Shown here piece after piece: positions 42,669-51,599 of a DNA stretch of 64,000 nt. Location of the stretch: assembly GCF_024756235.1 (NCBI RefSeq), contig NZ_JANUGY010000014.1:82590-146589 (forward strand), written 5' to 3'. A program made the position numbers and the translations under genes. Within the stretch, counting starts at the first letter, position 1, and every line of letters starts with the position of its first letter. The DNA comes from Massilia kyonggiensis. GTDB lineage: Bacteria > Pseudomonadota > Gammaproteobacteria > Burkholderiales > Burkholderiaceae_D. The notes under the pieces are model-generated. The model worked only from the letters and a program-made list of their open reading frames with translations, made no database searches and was not told the origin of the DNA.

Positions 42669-43070
42669 GTGAAATCAGCGGTCATCCGTCAAGTCAAGAG
42701 CATGTCCATGTCGTGCGACCGGGTCGGCAATCTGTTGTTGACCAAGTTCTCCGCACACGGCGCGAGCGACGTCGCCATTTTTGTGCCGGCATCGATCGTG
42801 TTCTGGCTCCTCAAGCACCTGCCGGTCAACCAGGATCCGGCACTGCAGCCGCCCCCGCCCGGCCCGCAGATCACCCAGTGGGACTGGGACCACCCGAACA
42901 TCCCGCGCGCGTTCACCGTGCAGTGCAAGGTCTTGCCGGGCAAGATCAGCATGACGTACAACCTCGACCGTAAACCGGACCTGACCGTCGTCCTCGACCG
43001 CAGCAACGTCGAGCTGATGCGCCAGATCATGCTGGCCTACAGCAAGGACCTGATCGACCTCGACGCGTAA
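42669..43070 (+). CDS. Conserved-looking hypothetical protein
   Basis: A 133-residue protein with a GTG start (SD AGGA 7 bp before). It has SAHGASDVAIFVPASIVFWLLKHLP near the N-terminus, then a Pro-rich stretch (LQPPPPGPQITQWDWDHPNIPR) and a C-terminal half of predicted beta-strands (AFTVQCKVLPGKISMTYNLDRKPDLTVVLDRSNVELMRQIML). No membrane signal and no domain is recognised. Codon use is like the neighbours. The M14 carboxypeptidase gene begins 87 bp further on. Function unknown. Confidence 0.7.
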   Translation: MKSAVIRQVKSMSMSCDRVGNLLLTKFSAHGASDVAIFVPASIVFWLLKHLPVNQDPALQPPPPGPQITQWDWDHPNIPRAFTVQCKVLPGKISMTYNLDRKPDLTVVLDRSNVELMRQIMLAYSKDLIDLDA

Positions 43071-43157
43071 CAGGAACGGCCCCCGCCGACCATGATGGCC
43101 GGCGGGCGTGGGCTCGGCTATCATGCGGTCTTTGAACGCTTTTCGAGGAACCCGCCC

Positions 43158-44282
43158 ATGCCCATCAAGATCAGCCAGCTGTTCGATTCCGGTGCGATCG
43201 ACGTCGTCCAGGCCACCGACCCGCGCCAGATCGACCTCAAGCTGCGCAAGGATTCTGCAGCCGACATCCACCAGTGGTTCCACTTCCGCCTGCAGGGTGC
43301 GCGCGGCCAGGCCTGCACGATCCGCTTCCTGAACGCGGGCCAGGCGACGTATCCGAAGGGCTTCGAGGGCTACCAGGTGGCGGCCAGCTACGACACCGAG
43401 AACTGGTTCCGGGTTCCGACTTCCTTCGACGGCCAGGTCATGACCGTCAACCACACCCCCGAGCTGGACAGCATTTACTACGCCTATTTCGAGCCCTACA
43501 CCTGGGAGCGCCATCTGCGCCTGCTCGGCGAAGTGGCGGAAAACCCGGTCGCGCGCGTGCACGACATCGGCACGACCGTCGACGGCCGCGACATGAACCT
43601 CGTCGTGGTCGGCAATCCGAAGGCCGAGAAAAAGATCTGGGTCATCGCGCGCCAGCATCCGGGCGAGACGATGGCCGAGTGGTTCGTCGAAGGCATGATG
43701 GATGCGCTGCTCGACAATTCGAACCCGATTTCCCGCAAGCTGCTGCAGCGCGCCGTGTTCTACATCGTGCCGAACATGAATCCGGACGGCTCGGTCCGCG
43801 GCAATTTGCGCACGAACGCGGCGGGCGCCAACCTGAACCGCGAGTGGATGACGCCGTCGCCCGAGCGCAGCCCGGAAGTGCTGTGCGTGAAGAACAAGAT
43901 CCACGAGACGGGCGTCGACATGTTCTTCGACATCCACGGCGACGAGGCGCTGCCGTACAACTTCGTGGCGGGCAGCGAGATGCTGGAAGATTTCACGCCG
44001 GAGCGCCTGGCCGCCCAGAACGCGTTCATCGAGCGCTACATGGCCGCCAGCCCCGACTTCCAGAACGTCTACGGCTATGCCGCGAGCAAGTACAACGAGG
44101 AACTGCTGACCCTGGCGTCGAAGTACATCGGCCACACGTTCAAATGCCTGTCGCTGACGCTGGAGATGCCGTTCAAGGACAACGCCAACCTGCCCGACCC
44201 GTACGTCGGCTGGAACGGCGCCCGCAGCGCCGCGCTGGGTGCCGCGATGTTGCAGCCGATCCTGCAATCGCTGGACGACTGA
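43158..44282 (+). CDS. M14-family zinc carboxypeptidase (cytosolic type)
   Basis: A 374-residue enzyme of the bacterial cytosolic carboxypeptidase-like M14 group. An N-terminal beta-sandwich (1-120, WFHFRLQGARGQACTIRFLN) precedes the catalytic domain. Zinc ligands are His167 and Glu170 (ARQHPGETMAEW) and His260 (FDIHGDE); the catalytic Glu336 is in SLTLEMPFKD, with PNMNPDGSVRGNLRTNAAGANLNREW binding the C-terminal carboxylate. It trims C-terminal residues from peptides. The start at 43158 has SD GAGG; an upstream ATG at 43092 is rejected. The CYTH gene follows 1 bp later. Confidence 0.9.
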   Translation: MPIKISQLFDSGAIDVVQATDPRQIDLKLRKDSAADIHQWFHFRLQGARGQACTIRFLNAGQATYPKGFEGYQVAASYDTENWFRVPTSFDGQVMTVNHTPELDSIYYAYFEPYTWERHLRLLGEVAENPVARVHDIGTTVDGRDMNLVVVGNPKAEKKIWVIARQHPGETMAEWFVEGMMDALLDNSNPISRKLLQRAVFYIVPNMNPDGSVRGNLRTNAAGANLNREWMTPSPERSPEVLCVKNKIHETGVDMFFDIHGDEALPYNFVAGSEMLEDFTPERLAAQNAFIERYMAASPDFQNVYGYAASKYNEELLTLASKYIGHTFKCLSLTLEMPFKDNANLPDPYVGWNGARSAALGAAMLQPILQSLDD

Positions 44283-44283
44283 T

Positions 44284-44760
44284 ATGGGCGTCGAGATCGA
44301 ACGCAAGTTTCTGCTGGCCAGTGATGGCTGGCGCGGGCAGGGCGTCCCGACGCGCATGCGCCAGGGTTACCTGGTGGCAGATGCCGTGCGGACCGTGCGC
44401 GTGCGTATCGAGGGCGAGCGGGCCGTCATCACCATCAAGGGTAAAAGCACGGGAGCATCCCGCGGCGAGTGGGAATACGAGATCCCCGTGGCGGACGCGA
44501 CGGAGCTGCTTGACGGCCTGTGCGAGCAGCCGCAGGTGGAAAAGATCCGCCACCGCATTAAGCACGCGGGCCACACGTGGGAAGTCGACGAATTCCTCGG
44601 CCTGAACGCGGGGCTCGTCGTCGCGGAGATCGAGCTGGATGCCGAGGACGAGGCGTTCGAGAAGCCGGACTGGATTGGACAGGAAGTCACCGGCGAGAAG
44701 CGCTACTACAACTCCAGCCTGATCCGGATGCCGTACGCGCAGTGGCAGGACAAACCATGA
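44284..44760 (+). CDS. CYTH-domain protein (inorganic triphosphatase-like)
   Basis: A 158-residue single-domain CYTH protein. It begins with the E-x-E-x-K motif (GVEIERKFLL), then VRVRIEGERAVITIKGK and EIELDAEDE acidic strands that line the tunnel for metal-triphosphate. Such short members hydrolyse inorganic triphosphate or bind nucleotides. It sits 1 bp after the carboxypeptidase gene, and its stop overlaps the next start as ATGA, so the three genes are probably co-translated. Confidence 0.88.
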   Translation: MGVEIERKFLLASDGWRGQGVPTRMRQGYLVADAVRTVRVRIEGERAVITIKGKSTGASRGEWEYEIPVADATELLDGLCEQPQVEKIRHRIKHAGHTWEVDEFLGLNAGLVVAEIELDAEDEAFEKPDWIGQEVTGEKRYYNSSLIRMPYAQWQDKP

Positions 44761-45911
44761 AGCGCCGGGCACTGCTCGCGCTGGCCGTGTGCGCACCGGC
44801 CCTGGTGAACGCGGCGACCGTGCCGAAGCCGAAGGCGGAGCCGTCCTATTTCCCGCCGGCCGGCGAGTGGGCCCACAAGTCGCCGGGCCAGTTGGGCATC
44901 GATGCGGGCAAGCTGCGCGAGGCCGTCTCGTACGCGCAGGCGCACGAGACGGAGCGTGCCCGCGACTTTTCCGACCAGCGGCAGACGTTCGGCGAGCCGC
45001 TCGGCTCGCTGCCGTCGAAACGCGCACCGACGAACGGCGTCGTCATCTACAAGGGCTATGTGGTGGCGGAATTCGGCGACACGCGCTTCGTCGATCCCAC
45101 GTATTCCGTGGCGAAGAGCATGCTGTCGACCGTCGCAGGCGTCGCGCTGCGCGACGGGAAGATCGCGAGCCTCGACGAGCCCGTCGGCGCGACCGTGAAG
45201 GATGGCGGCTACGCGTCGCCGCACAATGCGGCCGTCACGTGGAAGCACCACCTGCAGCAGGAGTCCGAGTGGGAAGGCAGCATGTGGGGCAAGAACGCGG
45301 ACTTCGTCGGCCACGAAGCATTCGGCGCCGGCGAGCGCAAGCCGCGCACCTTCCAGGAACCGGGTACGTTCTACGAGTACAACGACGTGCGCATCAACCG
45401 CTTCGCGCTGTCGCTGCTGCGCATGTTCGGCCGGCCCGTTCCCGATGTGTTCCAGGACGAGGTCATGGACCCCATCGGCGCATCGCACCATTGGAAGTGG
45501 GTGCCGTACACCAATAGCTACGTGGACATGAACGGCAAGCTCGTGGCGTCCGTCAGCGGCGGCACGCGCTGGGGCGGCGGCATGTGGATCGATTCGTGGG
45601 ACATGGCGCGCTTCGGCTATCTGTGGCTGCGCCAGGGCAACTGGAATGGCCGCCAGATCGTGCCGAAGGACTATGTGAAGGCGGCATTGACGCCCAGCGC
45701 GCATGGGCCCGACTACGGCTACCTGTGGTGGCTGAACACGAAGGGCAAGAACCTGCCTGGGCTGCCGCCGACGGCGTTCGCGGCGCTGGGCGCGGGGAGC
45801 AACGATATCGTGGTGTCTCCCGAGCATGATCTCGTGATCGTGTGGCGCTGGCATGCGGGCAATCCGGCTGAGTTCGCCAAACGCGTGATTGCGGCGCTGC
45901 CGGCACGATAG
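44757..45911 (+). CDS. Secreted serine hydrolase, class C beta-lactamase fold
   Basis: A 384-residue protein with signal peptide (MKRRALLALAVCAPALVNAA). The active-site S-x-x-K is Ser117-Val-Ala-Lys120 (TYSVAKSMLST) and Y-x-N is in YEYNDVRINR. The third box is not a clear KTG. EstB-like esterases and penicillin-binding-like hydrolases share this fold, so an esterase or peptidase is as likely as a beta-lactamase. The start overlaps the CYTH stop by 4 bp. Confidence 0.82.
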   Translation: MKRRALLALAVCAPALVNAATVPKPKAEPSYFPPAGEWAHKSPGQLGIDAGKLREAVSYAQAHETERARDFSDQRQTFGEPLGSLPSKRAPTNGVVIYKGYVVAEFGDTRFVDPTYSVAKSMLSTVAGVALRDGKIASLDEPVGATVKDGGYASPHNAAVTWKHHLQQESEWEGSMWGKNADFVGHEAFGAGERKPRTFQEPGTFYEYNDVRINRFALSLLRMFGRPVPDVFQDEVMDPIGASHHWKWVPYTNSYVDMNGKLVASVSGGTRWGGGMWIDSWDMARFGYLWLRQGNWNGRQIVPKDYVKAALTPSAHGPDYGYLWWLNTKGKNLPGLPPTAFAALGAGSNDIVVSPEHDLVIVWRWHAGNPAEFAKRVIAALPAR

Positions 45912-46025
45912 CCCGTCCGGGAGCGCACTGCCGTTTTTTGCATTTTTTAAGGCAATTTTTTTAGCGTCAAAACGTCGGGCCGGGCGAGAATCGGCCGCAT
46001 CAACGAACTCTGCGATGGAGACACG

Positions 46026-47183
46026 ATGCGGGACGCCCGTACGACGATGGACTTGCCGGTGTCGCCGTACGCGCGGCATGGTGAGGCCCGGTATTACCGT
46101 CCCGAACTGGACGTGCTGCGCTTCATCGCATTCCTGTTCGTCTTCATGACGCACCGCACCGACCTGGCGCCTATCGACCAGGCGCGGCATCCGTGGTTCC
46201 ATGCGTTCGCGCAGATCGGCGTGTATGGCGTGCCGGTGTTCTTTTTCCTGAGTGCCTTCCTGATCACCGAATTGCTGGAGCGGGAACGGAGCGCGACCGG
46301 CACCATCGACGTGCGCGCCTTCTACGTCAGGCGCATATTGCGGATCTGGCCCCTGTATGTCCTCGTCTTTTTCGGGCTCGTCCTGCTGAATCACGTCCTG
46401 CCCGGGGCCGGCGCGGATTCGCCGGCCAAATGGCTGGCCTTCATGCTGTTTGCCGGGAACTGGTACATCACGTTCAATGGCTGGATCGAATATCCCGTCA
46501 ATCCGATGTGGAGCCTGTCTGTCGAAGAGCAGTTCTACATCGTCATTCCGTTCCTCGCCTCGCTCGGGCGCCGCGCGCTCGTTGCCGTCAACGTCGCCGT
46601 GCTCGCCGTCTCGTACGGCGTGATCGTCTGGTATGCCCAAGGCTTCACGACGCCGCCGGGCTTCAGCGGCCAATGGACCAACAGCTTCGTGCAGTTCCAG
46701 TTCTTCGCGGGGGGCATGCTGCTGGCGCTGGCCTTGCGCGGCCGCCGGCCCGACTGGCATGTCGCCACGCGGGCCGGCCTGTGGATCGTCGCCATCGCCG
46801 CGTGGCTGGTTGCGTCGGCCGTATTCGGGATCAAGGCCGATTTCCCTCATTCCACGGTGACGGAAAGCCTGGCGGGCTGGGGCCTCGTGCTGGCCGGCGC
46901 GGCGCTCATGCTGGTCGCGACGCTCGGCACGCCGCAGCGGTTCCTGCCCGCGCCGCTGGTCTACCTCGGGCGCATTTCGTACGGCCTTTACCTGACCCAC
47001 ATCTTTTTCTTCTGGCTCGTGTACGACAAGTTCAAACCGTGGCTGAAGGGCCTCGGCGACGACGTGGGCATGCTGCTCGCCTTTGCGGCGACCGTGGCCG
47101 TGGCGTCGGTGCTGTATTGGACGTTCGAAACGCCGTTCCTGCGATTGAAGCGGCGCTTCACGGTGGTCCGCTCCCGCGACTGA
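46026..47183 (+). CDS. Acyltransferase family 3 membrane protein (OafA-like)
   Basis: A 385-residue membrane protein with about ten helices. The first reads YYRPELDVLRFIAFLFVFMTHRTDL, the acyltransferase-3 signature with its essential His, then RRILRIWPLYVLVFFGLVLL and SLSVEEQFYIVIPFL. Members O-acetylate lipopolysaccharide, peptidoglycan or exopolysaccharide at the outer face. SD GGAG present. It stands alone between two unrelated genes, so the target glycan is unknown. Confidence 0.9.
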   Translation: MRDARTTMDLPVSPYARHGEARYYRPELDVLRFIAFLFVFMTHRTDLAPIDQARHPWFHAFAQIGVYGVPVFFFLSAFLITELLERERSATGTIDVRAFYVRRILRIWPLYVLVFFGLVLLNHVLPGAGADSPAKWLAFMLFAGNWYITFNGWIEYPVNPMWSLSVEEQFYIVIPFLASLGRRALVAVNVAVLAVSYGVIVWYAQGFTTPPGFSGQWTNSFVQFQFFAGGMLLALALRGRRPDWHVATRAGLWIVAIAAWLVASAVFGIKADFPHSTVTESLAGWGLVLAGAALMLVATLGTPQRFLPAPLVYLGRISYGLYLTHIFFFWLVYDKFKPWLKGLGDDVGMLLAFAATVAVASVLYWTFETPFLRLKRRFTVVRSRD

Positions 47184-47261
47184 CACCCCTACATTTATCC
47201 AGTCCACATCGCACCCGAAGTGCGCTAGCATGCCGGCGTACCCCACCACAAGGCGCCGACC

Positions 47262-48968
47262 ATGTCCGAACACGATCCCGAACTCATCTCCGCCAGCCTC
47301 GCGCCCGATTCCGAGGCGCGCGCCGCCATCGACCTGGCCACGCGCGGCCACCAGATCTATCCCGTGCTGGGCGCGGACGACATCCAGCGCCTGCGCCGTT
47401 TCGGGACGCAGCGTACATGGCCGGACGGGGCCACCGTGTTCCGCGCCTGCGTGGATTCGCCGGGCATGGTCGTCGTGTTGTCCGGGCGGTTGTCGTGCAG
47501 CCGGACGGATGCGCTCGGCAACCGGGTCGAAGTCATCGAATACGGGCCCGGCCAGTTCAGCGGTGAGGTAGCCCAGCTCTCGGGTCGGCCGCCGCTCGCG
47601 GACGGCTTCGCGGTGGGTGAGCTGGAAGCCCTCGTTCTGGACGCGGAATGCCTGCGCGCTGCGATCGTGGCCGAGGCCGAGCTGGGCGAGCGCCTGATGC
47701 GCGCGTTCATCCTGCGCCGCGTGCAACTCATCAACAACAAGCCGGGCGGTCCCATCCTCATCGGGCCGAACGCGCACCAGGGCCTGTTCGAGCTCGAGAA
47801 TTTTCTCTCGCGCAACGCCTACCCGTACACGCGGCGCGATCCGGCCACGGACCCGGAAGCGGCCCAGCTCGTGCGCGAGCACTGGCGCACCGAGTCCGAC
47901 TGGCCGCTCGTCGCGCTGCCGGACGGCTTCGTGCTGAAAAACCCGACCCTGGCCGAGGTCGGCCGCTGCCTCGGCACCTTGCCCCGTATCGAGCGGGGGA
48001 CCGTGTTCGACGTGCTGGTCGTGGGCGCCGGTCCGTCCGGCCTCGCGACGGCCGTGTACGCGGCCTCCGAGGGCCTGCGCGTGATGGTGCTGGACCAGCG
48101 CTCCTATGGCGGCCAGGCTGGCGCCAGCGCGCGCATCGAGAACTTCCTCGGCTTCCCGACCGGGATCTCCGGCCGCGCGCTGGCGGGCCGCTCGTACGTG
48201 CAGGCCGTGAAATTCGGCGCCGAGGTCGCGATTCCCGCGCAAGCCACGCGCCTGCTTTGCAACGAACGGCCGCTGCGGGTCGAAATGGATGACGGCACCT
48301 GTCTGCAGGCCAAGGCCATCGTGCTGGCCGCGGGCGCGCGCTACCGCAAGCCGGACCTGCCCAACCTGGCGCGGTTCGAGGGCCGCGGCGTGTACTACTG
48401 GGCGTCGCCCGTGGAAGCGCGGCTGTGCCGCAACGAAGCCGTGATGCTCGTGGGCGGCGGCAATTCGGCCGGGCAGGCGGCCGTGTTCCTCGCGGCGCAT
48501 GCGTCCGAAGTGCATATGCTCGTACGCCGGGGGCTGGAAGCGACGATGTCGAGCTACCTGATCGAACGCATCGCGGCCACGCCCAACATCCACGTGCACA
48601 CGCGGCGCGAGATCGCCGCGCTGGAGGGCGACGACAACGGCCTGACGGGCGTGCGCTGCCGCAGCATCGACGGCGGCGACGAACGTGCGTTCGCCGTGCG
48701 CCGGCTGTTCCTGTTCATCGGCGCCGATCCGAACAGCGACTGGCTGCACGAGTGCGGGGTCGAACTGGACGACAAGGGCTTCGTGCTGACAGGTGCCGAC
48801 ACGCGCGCGGAACACGGTGCCCGCTCGCTCGAGACGAGCGTCGACGGCGTGTTCGCCGTGGGCGACCTGCGGGCCGGCTCGACGAAGCGCGTGGCCGCGG
48901 CGGCGGGCGAGGGTGCGGCGGCCGTGTCGCAGATCCACGGCTACCTGGCGACGCTCGCGGAGCGCTGA
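47262..48968 (+). CDS. Cyclic-nucleotide-binding domain fused to thioredoxin-reductase-like oxidoreductase, no CxxC
   Basis: A 568-residue protein. Residues 35-145 are a cNMP-binding-like domain (RTWPDGATVFRACVDSPGMVVVLSGRLSCSR...GQFSGEVAQLSGRPPLAD). Residues 245-568 are TrxR-like: FAD motif VVGAGPSGLATAVYAASEG, NADPH motif LVGGGNSAGQAAVFLA and C-terminal GVFAVGDLRAGSTKRVAAAAGEG. The redox CxxC that should follow the NADPH domain is absent: the corresponding position reads GVYYWASPVEARLC. It is therefore not a classical thioredoxin reductase; the fusion suggests allosteric control by a cyclic nucleotide. Monocistronic. Confidence 0.85.
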   Translation: MSEHDPELISASLAPDSEARAAIDLATRGHQIYPVLGADDIQRLRRFGTQRTWPDGATVFRACVDSPGMVVVLSGRLSCSRTDALGNRVEVIEYGPGQFSGEVAQLSGRPPLADGFAVGELEALVLDAECLRAAIVAEAELGERLMRAFILRRVQLINNKPGGPILIGPNAHQGLFELENFLSRNAYPYTRRDPATDPEAAQLVREHWRTESDWPLVALPDGFVLKNPTLAEVGRCLGTLPRIERGTVFDVLVVGAGPSGLATAVYAASEGLRVMVLDQRSYGGQAGASARIENFLGFPTGISGRALAGRSYVQAVKFGAEVAIPAQATRLLCNERPLRVEMDDGTCLQAKAIVLAAGARYRKPDLPNLARFEGRGVYYWASPVEARLCRNEAVMLVGGGNSAGQAAVFLAAHASEVHMLVRRGLEATMSSYLIERIAATPNIHVHTRREIAALEGDDNGLTGVRCRSIDGGDERAFAVRRLFLFIGADPNSDWLHECGVELDDKGFVLTGADTRAEHGARSLETSVDGVFAVGDLRAGSTKRVAAAAGEGAAAVSQIHGYLATLAER

Positions 48969-49076
48969 CCCATGGCGCATAGCGAGGGATGCGGTTGAGT
49001 TGAACCTTCTAGATGACAGCAGGCATAATGCGCCGGCAAGCGGCCGTTCGTCCTACGGCCCGGTCCGAGGAACGCA

Positions 49077-51134
49077 ATGGCTTTTTCCTTACTGTCATCA
49101 TCCAGCATGCGCGCGGCCTGCGCCGCCGTGGTCTTGCTGTGCCCACTCGTGGCCCATGGCGACGACGCGCAGGCACGCCGCCTGCGCGAGGTCGGCGCCA
49201 TGGCCCGCTTCGTGCCGGACGAGGCGTCGCGCCGGCTGCGCGCGATGGAATGGGAAATGGCCACCGCGCCCGCCTCGTTGCGGACGGACTTCCTGTACCA
49301 CTACAGCACCGCCGAGCGCGGCATCGGCGACCTGACGCATGCGCTGACCCTGGCGGACCAGCTCGTCACGTATGGCCGGCGCAACCATGACAACGTCGCA
49401 CTGTCGAAAGGCCTGATCGGGCGCGCCAACACGCTGTATTTGCGGGAAGACCTGGCCGCGTCCCACGCCACGGCGTTCGAGGCGGAGCGGGTCGCGCTGA
49501 CCACGGACGACGTCCCGACCAAGGTGCTGGCCACCATCGCCGCCGGGCAATCGTTCCAGGAAGAGGGCAATTATCCAGAGGCGCTGGCGAAACTGCATGC
49601 CGCCGTCGACATGGCACGCCACATCAAGGATGACGCCGCACCGCTGGCGAGCGCGCTGCATACGCTGGTGCAGCTGTACCTGAACACGGGCGACTTCGAC
49701 AAGGGATGGGAGGCGCAGCGGGAAGCGCTGGCCGTGGCCAGGCAGATGGCATCCCCGGGCCATATCGCGACGGCGCTGGGCGACGAGTATGCGCTGGCCG
49801 TCGAGCAGAAAGCGTTCGCGCGGGCACGGCACGCCCTGTTCGAGGAACTTGCCCTGGAACGCAGCATCGGCGCACGCCAGATGGTGGCGACGACGCTCGT
49901 CAATCTGTCGGATTGCTACCTGAAGGAGGGCCGGTTCCGCGAGGCGCAGACGTATGCCGCGCAGGCGCTGGAAGCCGCCCTCGATGCCAGGAGCAACAAC
50001 GACGTCGCCACCGCGCGCGTCAACCTGGGCCAGGCGCTGCTGGGACAAGGCCATCTGGCCGAGGGCAAGCGGCAGTTCGAAGCCGGCCTGGCGACCTATG
50101 AAAAACAGGGCGACAAGCCGGAACTGCTGGCCGTGCTGCGCGAGTACGGCTATGCGCTGGAGCATGCCGGCGACTACAAGGGCGCCGTCGACGCGTACAA
50201 CCGCGAGCGCAAGCTGTCGAGCGAGATCTTCGACGAGCAGCGCCAGAAGGCGTTGATGGAGCTGCAGCAGAAATACGAGGCCGAGAAGAAGCAGCGCCGG
50301 ATCGACGCGCTGCGCCAGGAGAACCGGGCCACGAAGGCGGAGCTGGACAATCGTCGCCTGCATCAGCGCATCTGGTGGATGCTCGCCATCGTCTTCGCGC
50401 TGGCCTCGGTGGTCGTCGGCCTGCTGTACCGGAAGGTGCGCCGCGCCAACGCCGAGCTGGAGCAGAAAAACCAGCAATTGAAGCGGCAGAGTTCGCTCGA
50501 TCCGCTCACGCTGCTGTACAACCGCCGCCACTTCCAGGAATTCATGGGCCGGACCGGCACCGAGCGGCGCGCGGGCGGCGACGCGGCCGTGGGCGCCCTG
50601 TTCCTGCTGGACGTCGACCGGTTCAAGGACATCAACGACACGCTCGGCCATGCGGCCGGCGACGCCGTGCTGAAGACGGTCGCGCACAACCTGCGCCAGG
50701 CATTGCGCGACACCGACATGATCGTGCGCTGGGGCGGCGAGGAATTCCTCGCGTTCGTGCCCGCGGTCGCACGCGACGGCCTGGACGAGGTGGCGCTGCG
50801 CATCCTGCACGGCATCTCCTCGCATGCCGCCGAGCACCGGGGCACGATCGTTCCGGTCAGCGTGTCCGTGGGGTTCGCGCCGTTTCCGTTGTCGCTCGGC
50901 GGCACGGCGCTGACCTGGGAACAGGTCGTCAACCTGGCGGACATGGCCTTGTACCAGGCCAAGGCGCGCGGCCGCAACTGCGCGTGCGGGGTGCTCGGCT
51001 TTCCCGATGGCGTCCCGGCGATGCTGGAGCCGATCGAGCGGGACCTGGAAGAGGCCTGGCGCCAGGGATGGGTCGACCTGTCCATCGTGCCGGGCGACGT
51101 CGAGTACATCATGCCGGTGCGCTCGCGCGCGTGA
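49077..51134 (+). CDS. TPR-GGDEF diguanylate cyclase
   Basis: A 685-residue protein. A signal or anchor lies at 8-27 (MRAACAAVVLLCPLVAHG), then about 340 residues of tetratricopeptide-like helices (ALTLADQLVTYGRRN..., EGNYPEALAKLHAAVDMARHIKD, EGRFREAQTYAAQALEAA), a coiled coil, a membrane helix (IWWMLAIVFALASVVVGLLY, about 430-450), and a C-terminal GGDEF domain. The active motif is GGEEF; RDTD five residues before it keeps the inhibitory I-site. It makes c-di-GMP; the periplasmic TPR part may sense protein or peptide. Monocistronic. Confidence 0.88.
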   Translation: MAFSLLSSSSMRAACAAVVLLCPLVAHGDDAQARRLREVGAMARFVPDEASRRLRAMEWEMATAPASLRTDFLYHYSTAERGIGDLTHALTLADQLVTYGRRNHDNVALSKGLIGRANTLYLREDLAASHATAFEAERVALTTDDVPTKVLATIAAGQSFQEEGNYPEALAKLHAAVDMARHIKDDAAPLASALHTLVQLYLNTGDFDKGWEAQREALAVARQMASPGHIATALGDEYALAVEQKAFARARHALFEELALERSIGARQMVATTLVNLSDCYLKEGRFREAQTYAAQALEAALDARSNNDVATARVNLGQALLGQGHLAEGKRQFEAGLATYEKQGDKPELLAVLREYGYALEHAGDYKGAVDAYNRERKLSSEIFDEQRQKALMELQQKYEAEKKQRRIDALRQENRATKAELDNRRLHQRIWWMLAIVFALASVVVGLLYRKVRRANAELEQKNQQLKRQSSLDPLTLLYNRRHFQEFMGRTGTERRAGGDAAVGALFLLDVDRFKDINDTLGHAAGDAVLKTVAHNLRQALRDTDMIVRWGGEEFLAFVPAVARDGLDEVALRILHGISSHAAEHRGTIVPVSVSVGFAPFPLSLGGTALTWEQVVNLADMALYQAKARGRNCACGVLGFPDGVPAMLEPIERDLEEAWRQGWVDLSIVPGDVEYIMPVRSRA

Positions 51135-51149
51135 TGCTTATCCTCCGGT

Positions 51150-51599
51150 TCAGCCTCCCGGCAGCTCACGCTCGAGTTCGGCGACCTGCGCCAGCCAGCG
51201 CGCGACGACGTCCAGTTCGTCCGGCGTGAACCCGGCCGTCAGGCGCGCGTTCAGGTCCTGCAGCACGGCGTGGGCCTGGCGGCTCGCATCGTCTCCCCGG
51301 GCGGTCAGGCGCACGCGCGTGACGCGCCCGTCCGCATCGTCATTCACCCGCTCGATCAGTTCGGCGGCCTGCATCCGCTTGGACAGGTTCGTGACGGCGG
51401 CCGGCGCCACCTGCAGGCCCTTCGCGATGTCGCCGACCGTGGCGGGTTCTCCCCGCGACGCGAGGAGGAACAGCAGGCCCGCCTGCGCCGAGCTGATGCC
51501 GTCCCACGCTTGCGGACGCGTCTCGATCCAGCGCTGCAGCACCTTTTGCGCGCGGTTCAGCAGGAAGACGAAGCGGGGCGGTTTTTTGGTTGCCGTCAT
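51150..51599 (-). CDS. MarR-family transcriptional regulator
   Basis: A 149-residue winged-helix regulator. It has the helix set ISSAQAGLLFLLASRGEPATVGDIAKGLQVAPAAVTNLSKRMQAAELIERVNDDADGRVTRVRLTARG of MarR proteins. Its ATG overlaps the upstream hydrolase stop by 4 bp, so both are one operon. A perfect palindrome before the hydrolase gene is the probable autoregulatory operator. Ligand unknown, probably a small aromatic or the hydrolase substrate. Confidence 0.88.
   Translation of the reverse strand: MTATKKPPRFVFLLNRAQKVLQRWIETRPQAWDGISSAQAGLLFLLASRGEPATVGDIAKGLQVAPAAVTNLSKRMQAAELIERVNDDADGRVTRVRLTARGDDASRQAHAVLQDLNARLTAGFTPDELDVVARWLAQVAELERELPGG

Noticed and set aside
44706..48980. A 1424-codon open frame on the minus strand
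   Set aside because: It lies antisense to four well-supported genes, has His/Arg/Gln-rich composition and no domain. High GC removes stop codons from the opposite strand.
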